Counted from the stretch's first letter, positions 8,455 to 17,211 are shown. The stretch: DNA of 64,000 bases from Novosphingobium decolorationis (GCF_018417475.1 NZ_CP054856.1:2077001-2141000), one strand, 5' to 3'. Translations and numbers: made by a program. Notes: generated by a model from the letters alone, not told the origin.

Positions 8455-9478
8455 GGGTCTTGCCTTTTTGCAGGAGGTCGAGAAGTTCGGCGTGGAAGGC
8501 GGCCGGGATGCGTAGCCCCCTCTCCATGGTTTCGCGGCGCGCGGCGATGCGACGGGCGCCCGGAAGGCGCGCGCCCTGCCCTTCGATGGCCGCAAACATG
8601 GTCTCGCCGTGCGCGAGGTATTCCTCGACCCGGTCGCCGAGGAAGCCCGCCGGATCGATGGCGATGAGAAGTTCCCCGCCCAAGGGCGAGCCGCCGCGTC
8701 CGGCGTCGCTGGCAAGCGACTGCGCGCTCGTCATGTCGCCGATCAGCGGCCCTGCGATGAGTTCGACCATGGCCGCGAGCGCGGACCCCTTGTGCCCGCC
8801 GAACGTGCGCATGGCCCCGTCGAGGACGGCCTTGGCGTCGGTCGTCTCGCGCCCTTCGGCATCATAGCCCCAGTCGGCGGGCACGGGCTTGCCCGCACGG
8901 CGGTGCAGTTCGATGTCGCCGCGCGCGATGACCGTGGTGGCGAAGTCGAAGACAAAGGGCTCGCGCCCCGGCCGGGGCCAGGCGAACGCGATGGGATTGG
9001 TGCCGAAGACCGGCCTGGTGCCGCCCGCTGGCGCCACCCAGGCGTGGTTGGCGGTGAAGGCGAGCGCCACCAGCCCCTCGCGCGCCAGCGCCTCGACCTC
9101 GGGCCAGAGCGCGGCAAAGTGCACCACGTTGTTGAGCGCCATGGCCGCCACGCCCTTGGCCCGCGCCTTTTCCACCAGCAGCGGCACGCCGCGCGCGAAG
9201 GGGAGCTGGGCAAAGCCCCCCTTCCCGTCCACCCGCACCAGCGCGGGTGCAGGCTCGCTCACCTCCGGCACGGCGTCGGGCGTCACCACGCCCTTCTCCA
9301 CCGAGGCGGCCGCCACCAGCAGACGGTAGAGGCCGTGCGAGGTGCACCCGTCGCGCTCGCCCGCCACCATCGTCGCGGCGACGGCGGCGGCGTGATCGGG
9401 CGCCAGGCCCCAGGCCTCCAGCACGTCGCGCGCCAGGGCATCGGCCTCCTCGAGGGTCAGGTCTACGGTATCGGTCAT
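8384..9478 (-). CDS. Ldh2/malate-lactate dehydrogenase family NAD(P)H oxidoreductase
   Basis: A 364-residue cytoplasmic enzyme of the unusual-fold malate/L-lactate dehydrogenase family (YlbC/DlgD/DpkA type), with no classical Rossmann motif. Typical blocks are GERDGCTSHGLYR, ALNNVVHFAALWPE, GTNPIAFAWPRP and the glycine/lysine segment GGHKGSALAAMVE. Members reduce 2-oxo acids, 2,3-diketogulonate or cyclic imines such as delta1-pyrroline-2-carboxylate. The last reaction belongs to hydroxyproline and proline-type catabolism and would fit the DapA-family lyase and peptidases here. It sits 44 bases behind the GH127 gene, and its 3' end overlaps the next gene by 71 bases. Confidence 0.82.
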   Translation of the reverse strand: MTDTVDLTLEEADALARDVLEAWGLAPDHAAAVAATMVAGERDGCTSHGLYRLLVAAASVEKGVVTPDAVPEVSEPAPALVRVDGKGGFAQLPFARGVPLLVEKARAKGVAAMALNNVVHFAALWPEVEALAREGLVALAFTANHAWVAPAGGTRPVFGTNPIAFAWPRPGREPFVFDFATTVIARGDIELHRRAGKPVPADWGYDAEGRETTDAKAVLDGAMRTFGGHKGSALAAMVELIAGPLIGDMTSAQSLASDAGRGGSPLGGELLIAIDPAGFLGDRVEEYLAHGETMFAAIEGQGARLPGARRIAARRETMERGLRIPAAFHAELLDLLQKGKTHATTGPARAASGGNDTGDGAAAD

Positions 9479-9522
9479 GGAAAAGATGCGGGCCTTGTTC
9501 GTGGCAGCCGGGAGGGCTGCGG

Positions 9523-11895
9523 TTACGTCGCGGTGCCAGGCTTGGCGGTGAAGAGGCGAACCCCGAAGACCGGCCCTGCGGTGTTGCGCTCGTGCGGCAC
9601 GAAGCGCACGCGCACGCTGTCCTTGTCCTTGGTCAGCGCCTGCGGGAGCGGGTACTCGACATCGAAGAACTTGCCGGGGCGGTCCTCGCCCAGAACCTGC
9701 GTTGCCACCTTCACCCCGTCAACGAGGATGTCGAAGGCGCGGCCACGCTCGCTGCCCCAGTAGGTCGCCTGGAGCAGCAGCGGCCCCGGCTTCACCTTCA
9801 TCGAGAATTCGAAGAAGCCGCCCGAGCGCGCATCGCGCCCGTTGCGCCCGCGGTAGGCGGCGGGCCAGGAGTTCTCCGAGATCAGGTTGTGGTCGCGCTC
9901 GGGCTGCATTTCGCCCAGGTGCATGACGTCGATCGAACGTGCCGCAACGTCCTTCTGGCGGGCCTGCTCGGCCAGGTAGGCGGCCTCTTCCTGCTTCCAC
10001 TGCCCTTCGCTGAAGCGCTTGAAGTAGATCGCGCTGCGGCGCTCGTACTGGCTGTAGAAGGGCACGAAGTTGCGGTCACCCGGGCGCACGATGCCGCGCG
10101 TGACATAGCGCGGGCGGTCCGAGACGATGGGGTAGAAGGCCTCCAGCGGGTTCTCGCCGACCATTGCAGGCTCAACGTCCTTCCACTCCATCTCGACAGG
10201 GCCAAGGTCGGCGGCCATGACCATCGGCCCGCGCAGGACCGAGACCACCTCGGGCGCGCCGGGCGCGGATTCGAGGCGCAGGTCGAGCGGCAGCGAATAG
10301 TCGATCACATCGCCCGCCTGCCAGCGGCGCTCGATCCGCACATAGCCGTTCACCGGCGTGACCTGGACCACTTCGCCGTTGATGCGCAAGCCCACCGCAC
10401 CCTGGCTCCAGCCCGGAATGCGCAGCGCGAGCGCAAATTGCGAGGACTTCACCGTCTCGAGCGTCAGGCGCACGTCGCCCTCGAAGGGGTAGTCGGTCGC
10501 GAGGCTCAGGGCGACGCCCTTTTCCTTCCAGACCGCGCGCGAGGCGATGAACAGGTTTACAAAGAGCGTGTCCTCGCCCTGCCAGTAGATCGAATCGCCG
10601 TGCTTGGCATGGCTCTCCATCCCCGAGCCGACACAGCACCAGAAGCCTTCCTCGCCCGGCTGCGAATAGCCGCGCTCGGCCCCGCTCATCATCGGCGTCA
10701 TGTAGGTGAAGCCCGCGTTGTGCGGGTTCTGCGCGGACAGCACGTGGTTGAGGTGCGCGCGTTCGTAATAGTCGAACAGCGCCGCCTCGGGCTGCCAGGA
10801 ATAGAGCTGCCGGGTCAGCTTGAGCATGTTGTAGGTGTTGCAGTGCTCGCAGGTGGACTCGGTCAGGTGCTGGGCGATGGTGTCAGGCTCGGAGAAGTAC
10901 TCGCGGTCCGCATTGCCGCCGATCACGTAGCTGTGGTGCTGCGTGACGATGTCCCAGAAGAAGCGCGCGGCCGTCGCCGGGGCCTTCTCGCCGGTCAGCT
11001 CGTGGATGCGGCCAAGGCCGATCAGCTTGGGGACCTGCGTGTTGGCGTGGAAGTTCGCCAGCTTGTCTTCCTGCGCAACCAGCGGGTCGAGCACGCGCTT
11101 GTCGTAGATGCGCTTGGCGATCTGCATCCAGCGCGCATTGCCGGTGCGCGCGTAGAGTTCAGCATAGCTTTCGTTGAGACCGCCGTATTCGCAGCCCAGA
11201 AGCTCCTGCATCTGCGCCTCGTCGAGCGCGTCGAACATGTCCGCAAAGTAGGCGGCCAGCCCGATCAGGACGTTGAGCGCCTTGTCGTTGCCCCAGGCCG
11301 CGTGGATGTCGAGCAGGCCGGCGAACATCTTGTGCACGGTGTAGAGCGGCGACCACGAGCCGTTGAGGTCGAACCCACCCGACTTGATGATGCCCTCGCG
11401 CACCTCGTCGAAGACGGTGATGCCATCGACAATCTCGCCATCCTTGGTCTTGCGCCCGAGCGCGCCGATGTAGCCGTTGCCGCGCGCGGCCTGGCAATCG
11501 GCCAGCTCGTCAACGATGTAGTCGGCGCGGCGGCGGCATTCGGCGGTGCCGCGCTGCTGCCAGGTGAGGACCAGCGCGGTCATGTAGTGGCCGAGCGTGT
11601 GCCCCGCGATCGTGTCCGATTCCCAGCCGCCGTAGATCTCGGCCCTGGGTTCGAGCCCGGCGTACTTGCGGAAGTTGTGCAGGAAGCGGTCCGGGCTGAG
11701 CGAGAGCAGGTAGCCCTCGTTGACCTCGACCGCGGTGGCCCAGTCGGACGCGGTGAGGCGCACGTCGTTGAGGGGCAGAGGCGTTGCCCGCAGGGGCATG
11801 ACCGGCTTCACGACCGCGGCGAACCCGCGCGGCGCCACTCCGCACAGCGCAAGCGCGGCAACCCCAGACATCCATTGGCGCCGACTGGCTTTCAT
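9523..11895 (-). CDS. GH127 (DUF1680) beta-L-arabinofuranosidase, Tat-exported
   Basis: A 790-residue enzyme with an N-terminal twin-arginine signal (SRRQWMS, then a hydrophobic stretch to about residue 27). The (alpha/alpha)6 barrel shows the family metal/nucleophile residues: Glu350 and Cys352 in CEHCNTYN, and Cys420-Cys421 in FWCCVGSGMESHAKHG. This corresponds to the Zn-cysteine site of Bifidobacterium HypBA1. That family releases beta-L-arabinofuranose, including from hydroxyproline-linked arabinan of plant extensins. It is first in a minus-strand operon with the Ldh2, DUF885 and GH43 genes and is divergent from the DUF5695-like gene. Palindromic site III lies just upstream. Confidence 0.9.
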   Translation of the reverse strand: MKASRRQWMSGVAALALCGVAPRGFAAVVKPVMPLRATPLPLNDVRLTASDWATAVEVNEGYLLSLSPDRFLHNFRKYAGLEPRAEIYGGWESDTIAGHTLGHYMTALVLTWQQRGTAECRRRADYIVDELADCQAARGNGYIGALGRKTKDGEIVDGITVFDEVREGIIKSGGFDLNGSWSPLYTVHKMFAGLLDIHAAWGNDKALNVLIGLAAYFADMFDALDEAQMQELLGCEYGGLNESYAELYARTGNARWMQIAKRIYDKRVLDPLVAQEDKLANFHANTQVPKLIGLGRIHELTGEKAPATAARFFWDIVTQHHSYVIGGNADREYFSEPDTIAQHLTESTCEHCNTYNMLKLTRQLYSWQPEAALFDYYERAHLNHVLSAQNPHNAGFTYMTPMMSGAERGYSQPGEEGFWCCVGSGMESHAKHGDSIYWQGEDTLFVNLFIASRAVWKEKGVALSLATDYPFEGDVRLTLETVKSSQFALALRIPGWSQGAVGLRINGEVVQVTPVNGYVRIERRWQAGDVIDYSLPLDLRLESAPGAPEVVSVLRGPMVMAADLGPVEMEWKDVEPAMVGENPLEAFYPIVSDRPRYVTRGIVRPGDRNFVPFYSQYERRSAIYFKRFSEGQWKQEEAAYLAEQARQKDVAARSIDVMHLGEMQPERDHNLISENSWPAAYRGRNGRDARSGGFFEFSMKVKPGPLLLQATYWGSERGRAFDILVDGVKVATQVLGEDRPGKFFDVEYPLPQALTKDKDSVRVRFVPHERNTAGPVFGVRLFTAKPGTAT

Positions 11896-11914
11896 CCCGA
11901 AACACTCCTATCGA

Positions 11915-11930
11915 ATATCGTATACGTTAT
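11915..11930. promoter_or_regulatory. Palindromic operator (site III)
   Basis: ATATCGTATACGTTAT matches the core of site I and lies 20 bases upstream of the GH127 ATG on the minus strand, within the 270-bp divergent promoter region. Confidence 0.65.
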
Positions 11931-12068
11931 TGATAGCCTGAGTGATCGCCGAGTCAATCCCCTGTGGGCCACCCCCGAAACACACCCCAAGGCCGCAGAA
12001 ACACAGGAGCAAGTGACGCACACCAAGACCAGAGCGGGGTACGCCCTCTCCACAATTACTCCGATTAT

Positions 12069-12084
12069 ATATCGTATATTTTCC
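12069..12084. promoter_or_regulatory. Palindromic operator (site IV, degenerate)
   Basis: ATATCGTATATTTT keeps the left half-site and centre of the shared palindrome but loses the right half. A TTGACG hexamer (12085-12090) follows directly and may be a -35 box of the plus-strand DUF5695-like operon. Confidence 0.5.
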
Positions 12085-12165
12085 TTGACGCCCCCCGCTG
12101 CAATCGTCATCCCACGATCAAGAGACACGAGCCTGGCTGGCATCGGCCGCAAATGAGGACCTGAC

Positions 12166-14919
12166 ATGAACCGCGTACTGCGCCCCCTCCCGCTGCTTGC
12201 CCTGGCCATCGCCACGGCGGCCCCCACCGTGCTTCCTCTCGCCGCCGTCCAGGCCCAGGACGAGAAGCCCAGGAAGGTCTACCCGCCGATCATCACGACC
12301 GAGATGACGACGCAGGACTTCAACCTGGCGCTGCGCGCGGACACCCAGACGCTGGCGAGCCTCGCCCCCAAGGGCGTGAGCGCCTTCGACTTCGTGCCCG
12401 CCGGGCGCGAGGCCGAGCGCGCGGCCAACGGCTATGTCCACATCGGCGACCTGCACCTGCGCCTGCGCACCGGCGGCGGGGCCTGGCAGGACTACAACTC
12501 CTCGGCCCTGCGCAAGCAGATCACCGCGCTGCGCGGCGGCAAGGACGTGCTGGCCGCCGCCGACATCACCACCTCGATGGGCGAGGGTATCCCGCTCAAG
12601 GTCGAGCGCCGCTGGCTCAACGAGGACGGTGTCCTCGCCATGCGCTTCACGCTGGAAAACACGAGCGCCGAGGCGGTCGAGATCGGCGTGTTGGGCATGC
12701 CGATGGTCTTCGACAACATCATCCTCGACCGCGACCTTGACGCCGCGCACCAGGAAGCCAGCTTTGTCGATCCCTATATCGGGCGCGATGCGGGCTACCT
12801 GCAGGTGACCCGCCTTTCGGGCGAGGGGCCCGCGCTTCTCGTCCTGCCCGAGAAGGGCACCCCGCTCGAAGCCTACAAGCCGATCTACGAGAAGGCCTGG
12901 GCCAAGAAGGACGACAACTTCACCGACCTCTCGCCGCGCGGCCAGGTCTCCGAAGGCTTCTACGACTGGACGGTCGCCAGCAAGGGCTTTGCCGAGAAGG
13001 AATGGTCCAAGGCATCCCGCCAATGGAACGAGCCGACCAGCATCACCCTCCAGCCGGGCGAGCGCCGCAGCTTTGGCGTCAAGTTCGTGACCGCCCCCAG
13101 CATCCGCGCGATCGAGGACACGCTGGTCGCCCACAAGCGCCCGGTCGCGGTCGGCATTCCCGGCTACGTCCTGCCCACCGACCAGAGCGCGAGCCTGTTC
13201 CTGAAGGCCCCAAGCAAGGTGACGGGGATCGAGAGCTTCCCCGAAGGCGCCCTGTCGCTCAGCGAAGAGGGCAGCGGCGAAGGCTGGGCGCGCTATCAGG
13301 TCAAGGCCAGCGGCTGGGGCCGCGCGCGCCTGACGCTGACCTACGCCGATGGCCAGAAGCAGACGGTGAGCTACTACATCACCAAGCCCATGGAGAAGGT
13401 CGTTGCCGACCTTGGCCACTTCACCACGCACCAGCAGTGGTTCGAGGGCAAGGGCGATCCCTTCCACCGCACGCCCGCCATCCTCTCCTACGACCGCGAG
13501 GAAAACAGGATCCTCACCCAGGACGGGCGCGTTTGGGTCGCTGGCATGAGCGATGAGGGCGGCGCCGGTTCGTGGGTCGCGGCCGCCATCAAGCAGCTCG
13601 ACAATCCCGATCCCGAGGAAGTCGCACGCATCGAGCGCCTGGTCGACGAGACCGTGCTCGGCACGCTGCAGATCGACGAGGGCGAGCACAAGGGCGGCGT
13701 CAAGAAGAGCATCTTCTACTACGAGCCCGAGGAATTCCCCGACTACTACGATCCGAAGATCGACTGGTCGAGCTGGACGGCGTGGAACAAGGAGCATTCC
13801 AACGACCTTGGCCGCACCTACAACTACCCCCACGTCGCGATCGGACACTGGGTGCTCTACCGCCTCGCGCGCGACAGCGAAGGTCTGGTCACGCGCCACG
13901 ACTGGAAGTTCTACCTCAAGTGGGCCTACGTCACGAGCGTCGCGATGATGCGCGATGCGCCCTACTACGCGCGCTTCGGCCTCATGGAAGGCGATGTCTT
14001 CCTCGACATCCTCAAGGACCTCGAGCGTGAGGGCATGAGCGAGGAAGCGGCCAACATGAAGCGGCTGATGACCGAGCGCGCGGACCACTGGCGTTCGCTC
14101 AAGTACCCGTTCGGCTCGGAGATGGCCTGGGATTCCACCGGCCAGCCCGAAGTCTACGCCTGGATGGACCACTTCGGCTACGAGCCCCAGGCCGAGGCCA
14201 CCCGCGAGGTGATCCTGGGCTATGACCCGACGATCCCGAGCTGGGGCTACAACGGCAACGCGCGCCGCTACTGGGACTTCCTCTATGGCGGCAAGGTCAG
14301 CCGCATCGAGCGCCAGATCCACCACTACGGTTCGGCCTTGAACGCGGTGCCGCTGTTCACCGCCTACCGCAAGAACCCCAAGGACTTCCACCTCCTGCGC
14401 GTCGCCTACGGCGGCATGATGGGCGGCATCACCAACATCGATCAGGAAGGCTTCGGTTCGGCCGCGTTCCACTCCTATCCCGACATGATGCAGTGGGATG
14501 CGATCACCGGCGACTACGGCATGGGCTTCTATGGCCATGCCATCACCGCCGCGACCTACCTTGTCGATCATCCCGAGTTCGGCTGGCTGGGCCTTGGCGG
14601 CAAGCTGGAGACAAAGGGCGACACCATCCACGTCGTGCCCCAGGACGGCGCGCGCCGCCGCCTCTTTATCGCGCCTGCGGGCCTCTGGATCACGCTGGAG
14701 GCGGGCAAGATCGCCTCGGCCGACTACGATACCAAGACCGGCGAAGTGCGCCTGACCCTCGATCCGGCGAGCGCCATCACGCCGCGCGCGCGCCTGCTCT
14801 TCGAGACCACCACGAAGGACGGCACGCCCTACGCCAGCGACACCGGCACGCTGGAGCGCGGCGCCTACGCCTTCAACCTGGACAGCGCCCCCAAGGTCGT
14901 GACGCTTAGCCCGCGCTAA
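12166..14919 (+). CDS. Large secreted DUF5695-like protein, probable glycan-active enzyme
   Basis: A 917-residue exported protein with a Sec signal peptide (residues 1-28, AAVQAQD). The N-terminal third reads as a beta-rich, galactose-mutarotase-like domain. From about residue 440 an alpha-helical, toroid-like region follows, with conserved-looking WSSWTAWNKEHSN, GHWVLYRLA, EMAWDSTGQPEVYAW and PSWGYNGNARRYWDF. This resembles the DUF5695 family and the (alpha/alpha)n-barrel glycosidase plan. I do not recognise a named catalytic pair. It is divergent from GH127, shares the operator region and starts the plus-strand operon with an M24 peptidase. A glycosidase role is inferred from context and architecture. 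Confidence 0.68.
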   Translation: MNRVLRPLPLLALAIATAAPTVLPLAAVQAQDEKPRKVYPPIITTEMTTQDFNLALRADTQTLASLAPKGVSAFDFVPAGREAERAANGYVHIGDLHLRLRTGGGAWQDYNSSALRKQITALRGGKDVLAAADITTSMGEGIPLKVERRWLNEDGVLAMRFTLENTSAEAVEIGVLGMPMVFDNIILDRDLDAAHQEASFVDPYIGRDAGYLQVTRLSGEGPALLVLPEKGTPLEAYKPIYEKAWAKKDDNFTDLSPRGQVSEGFYDWTVASKGFAEKEWSKASRQWNEPTSITLQPGERRSFGVKFVTAPSIRAIEDTLVAHKRPVAVGIPGYVLPTDQSASLFLKAPSKVTGIESFPEGALSLSEEGSGEGWARYQVKASGWGRARLTLTYADGQKQTVSYYITKPMEKVVADLGHFTTHQQWFEGKGDPFHRTPAILSYDREENRILTQDGRVWVAGMSDEGGAGSWVAAAIKQLDNPDPEEVARIERLVDETVLGTLQIDEGEHKGGVKKSIFYYEPEEFPDYYDPKIDWSSWTAWNKEHSNDLGRTYNYPHVAIGHWVLYRLARDSEGLVTRHDWKFYLKWAYVTSVAMMRDAPYYARFGLMEGDVFLDILKDLEREGMSEEAANMKRLMTERADHWRSLKYPFGSEMAWDSTGQPEVYAWMDHFGYEPQAEATREVILGYDPTIPSWGYNGNARRYWDFLYGGKVSRIERQIHHYGSALNAVPLFTAYRKNPKDFHLLRVAYGGMMGGITNIDQEGFGSAAFHSYPDMMQWDAITGDYGMGFYGHAITAATYLVDHPEFGWLGLGGKLETKGDTIHVVPQDGARRRLFIAPAGLWITLEAGKIASADYDTKTGEVRLTLDPASAITPRARLLFETTTKDGTPYASDTGTLERGAYAFNLDSAPKVVTLSPR

Positions 14920-14930
14920 GTGGTGCGGCA

Positions 14931-14974
14931 CCGGGCGGTCGGCACGCTTTTCCCATCCTTGCCGACCGCCCCGG
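14931..14974. other. Long stem-loop between DUF5695-like and M24 genes
   Basis: CCGGGCGGTCGGCA (14931-14944) pairs with its complement at 14960-14974 around a 15-base T-rich loop. No T-run follows on the plus strand, so it is not a standard terminator. It could be an RNA processing or stability element between two operon genes. Confidence 0.55.
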
Positions 14975-14997
14975 ACCATGACAGGAGAAGGACCCCT

Positions 14998-15011
14998 CCC
15001 CCCCCCCCCCC
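14998..15011 (+). repeat. Poly(C)14 tract in the leader of the M24 peptidase gene
   Basis: Fourteen consecutive C residues lie 16 bases before the chosen ATG. They fall between a good AGGAGAAGG ribosome site (14983-14991) and the gene, and a second C5 run follows after TT. A tract of this length is slippage-prone. Length changes would alter ribosome-site spacing, or would fuse an upstream ATG at 14978 in frame if one C were lost. Confidence 0.8.
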
Positions 15012-15026
15012 TTCCCCCAGCTGCAG

Positions 15027-16226
15027 ATGGACAGGACGATGACGACGATGATTGGCGGATCCGACCGCGAGACCGAACTGGCCCGGCTGGGCCGCTGGAG
15101 CGACTGGGCGCCCGCCATCAGCCGCGCGGAATACACCGCGCGCATCGAGGCGGCCCGCACGCGCATGATCGACGCTGGCGCGGACGCGATGGTCGTCAAT
15201 GTCGGCCCGTCGATGCGCTACTTCACCGGCCTCGCCTGGTCCCCGACCGAGCGGCTCGTCGCGCTCGTCATTCCCAGGAGCGGCACCCCGCGCGTGATCT
15301 GCCCGGTGTTCGAGCGCGGCTCGCTCGACGCCGAACTCCAGATCGAGGCCGAGTACGTCCTGTGGGAAGAGGAAGAGGACCCGGTCGCCCTGGAATGCCG
15401 CGCGCATGGGCCCGCGACCTGCCTGGCGCTCGACCCGCTGCTCTCCTTTGGCCATGCCCGCCGCTTCATGGCGCTGGTCGGCTCCACCCTTGATGCGGGC
15501 GCGATCATCGATGCGGGCCGCATGATCAAGTCGCCGCAGGAACTGGCGCTTCTGCAGCAGGCCAAGACAATGACGCTGGAGGTCCACAAGGCCGCCGCGC
15601 GCATCCTGGCGCCCGGCATCCGCGCGAGCGAGGTGATCCGCTTCATCGACGATGCGCACCGCACGCTGGGCACTTCGGGCTCGTACTTCTGCGCGGTGCA
15701 GTTCGGCCACGCCACCGCCTACCCGCATGGCCTGCCCTACGACCAGGAGCTGGAGGAGAACCAGCTCGTCCTCATCGACACCGGCTGCCGCATCGAGGGC
15801 TACCACTCCGACATCACGCGCACTTACGCCTTTGGCAAGGTGAGCGCGCTCGAGGCCGAGACCTGGGAGCTGGAGAAGGCCGCGCAGGCCGCCGCCTTTG
15901 CCGCCGTGCGTCCGGGCGTGCCCTGCGAGGAAGTCGACGCGGCCGCGCGCGATGTCCTCACCGCCGCGGGCCTTGGCCCCGACTACACCCTGCCCGGCCT
16001 GCCCCACCGCACCGGCCACGGCATTGGCTTGTCCATCCACGAGCCCGCCTACCTCGTGCGCGGGGACACCACGCCTCTGCAACCGGGCATGTGCTTCTCC
16101 AACGAACCGATGATCGTCCATCCCGAGCGCTTCGGCGTGCGGCTGGAAGACCATTTCCATGTCACCGAGACGGGCGCGGCCTGGTTCACAGAGCCCCAGA
16201 CCGCGCTCGAACGCCCCTTCGCCTGA
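15027..16226 (+). CDS. M24 family Xaa-Pro peptidase/creatinase-like hydrolase
   Basis: A 399-residue cytoplasmic enzyme with a creatinase-type N-terminal domain (about 1-170) and a pita-bread M24 domain. All five metal ligands are present in order: Asp in LIDTGCR, Asp in YHSDITRT, His in TGHGIGL, Glu in SNEPMIV and Glu in LEDHFHV. Such enzymes cleave Xaa-Pro bonds or related amides. In this locus a proline- or hydroxyproline-dipeptidase role is plausible by inference. The start is uncertain: ATGs at 15027, 15039 and 15048 are in frame, and the only strong ribosome site is upstream of a C14 tract. It is second gene of the DUF5695-like operon. Confidence 0.88.
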   Translation: MDRTMTTMIGGSDRETELARLGRWSDWAPAISRAEYTARIEAARTRMIDAGADAMVVNVGPSMRYFTGLAWSPTERLVALVIPRSGTPRVICPVFERGSLDAELQIEAEYVLWEEEEDPVALECRAHGPATCLALDPLLSFGHARRFMALVGSTLDAGAIIDAGRMIKSPQELALLQQAKTMTLEVHKAAARILAPGIRASEVIRFIDDAHRTLGTSGSYFCAVQFGHATAYPHGLPYDQELEENQLVLIDTGCRIEGYHSDITRTYAFGKVSALEAETWELEKAAQAAAFAAVRPGVPCEEVDAAARDVLTAAGLGPDYTLPGLPHRTGHGIGLSIHEPAYLVRGDTTPLQPGMCFSNEPMIVHPERFGVRLEDHFHVTETGAAWFTEPQTALERPFA

Positions 16227-16311
16227 GCGGTACGGCGCCGGTGCGCCGCCGCTCCCGCCACCGGCGCCGCCCCTCTGCGGGCGGCCGCCCCAAGCCTGGA
16301 AGATATCGACC

Positions 16312-17211
16312 TTGCGCCTTTCCTCGTTCCGCCGCCGCGCGCTGAGCGCCCTTGCCCTGACCCTGCCGCTCGTGGGCGGCGCGGCGCTTGCGGGCGCGGC
16401 CACGGCCAGCGCGGCGGACATCGTCGCCCCGCCCGCCGACTTGGCGCTCGATCCCTTCTACACCCAGGCTCTCCAGACCGACGGCGTGTGGATCACCAGC
16501 TCGTCGAAAGTGAAGCCGAGCACCCTCGTCAAGGCGCGCAATATGGTCCACGCCATGCTCGCCCACCGGCCCGAAATCGCACGCGAACTGGTCCGCCAGG
16601 GCTTTCGCATCGCGATCATGGCCGAGGATGAGACCACCATGGACTTGCCTGAGCAGCGCGACTGGGACAAGCCGGCCCGCGACGACATCGTCCTCACGCC
16701 GTTTGAGCGGGAGAACTACGACACCGAGATCGCCCCGCTCACGCCCTATGAATACTGGGCCAAGCGCGCGCGCGGCATGGGCGGCCTGCTCACCAGCGGG
16801 GCGGAGGAGAACATCCAGGCCGTGCCCGGCACGCGCTATTTCGGCGAGACGATCCTCGTCCACGAGTTCTCGCACGCGATGTACCAGGCCCTCCTCGAGA
16901 TCGACCCGGCCTTCGATGCGCTGATCCACGCCGCCTATGCCAACGCGCGCCAGCGCGGCACCTGGAAGGACCAGTACATGGAGAACACCATCGACGAGTA
17001 CTGGGCCGAGGGCACGCAGTTCTGGTTCAACAGCAACTTCCCCGCGCAGATGGGCGACACGCTGGTGCGCACCGATGCCGAGATGGCCGCGCGCGATCCC
17101 GCGCTCGCGGTCCTGCTGGAGCAGGTCTACGGGCAGATCCACCGCCTGCCCGACGATCCCTTCTGGATGCACAACGCCAAGGCGAAGCCCAGGACCGCCA
17201 AGGCCGATTGA
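16312..17211 (+). CDS. Secreted zinc metallopeptidase-like protein (HEFSH)
   Basis: A 299-residue exported protein read from a TTG start at 16312, with GGAAG nine bases upstream. The signal peptide follows (FRRRALSALAL to ATASAAD). HEFSHAMYQ is a HExxH zinc motif, and a downstream YWAEGTQFWF could supply the third ligand glutamate, as in gluzincins. I do not recognise the named family. The gene follows the M24 peptidase by 85 bases and ends at a strong terminator, so it probably closes the operon. Its role as an extracellular or periplasmic protease in the glycoprotein locus is inference. No in-frame ATG precedes the signal peptide without adding an implausible leader. Confidence 0.7.
   Translation: MRLSSFRRRALSALALTLPLVGGAALAGAATASAADIVAPPADLALDPFYTQALQTDGVWITSSSKVKPSTLVKARNMVHAMLAHRPEIARELVRQGFRIAIMAEDETTMDLPEQRDWDKPARDDIVLTPFERENYDTEIAPLTPYEYWAKRARGMGGLLTSGAEENIQAVPGTRYFGETILVHEFSHAMYQALLEIDPAFDALIHAAYANARQRGTWKDQYMENTIDEYWAEGTQFWFNSNFPAQMGDTLVRTDAEMAARDPALAVLLEQVYGQIHRLPDDPFWMHNAKAKPRTAKAD

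Noticed and set aside
14931..14974. Terminator between DUF5695-like and M24 genes
   Set aside because: The stem is strong but no T-run follows, and the downstream genes have no separate promoter that I can see, so it is listed only as a stem-loop.
12118..14979. Very long open frame (953 codons) on the minus strand
   Set aside because: It is antisense to the DUF5695-like gene, has no signal peptide or recognisable motif and an arginine/valine/aspartate-rich shadow composition typical of GC-rich codon phasing.
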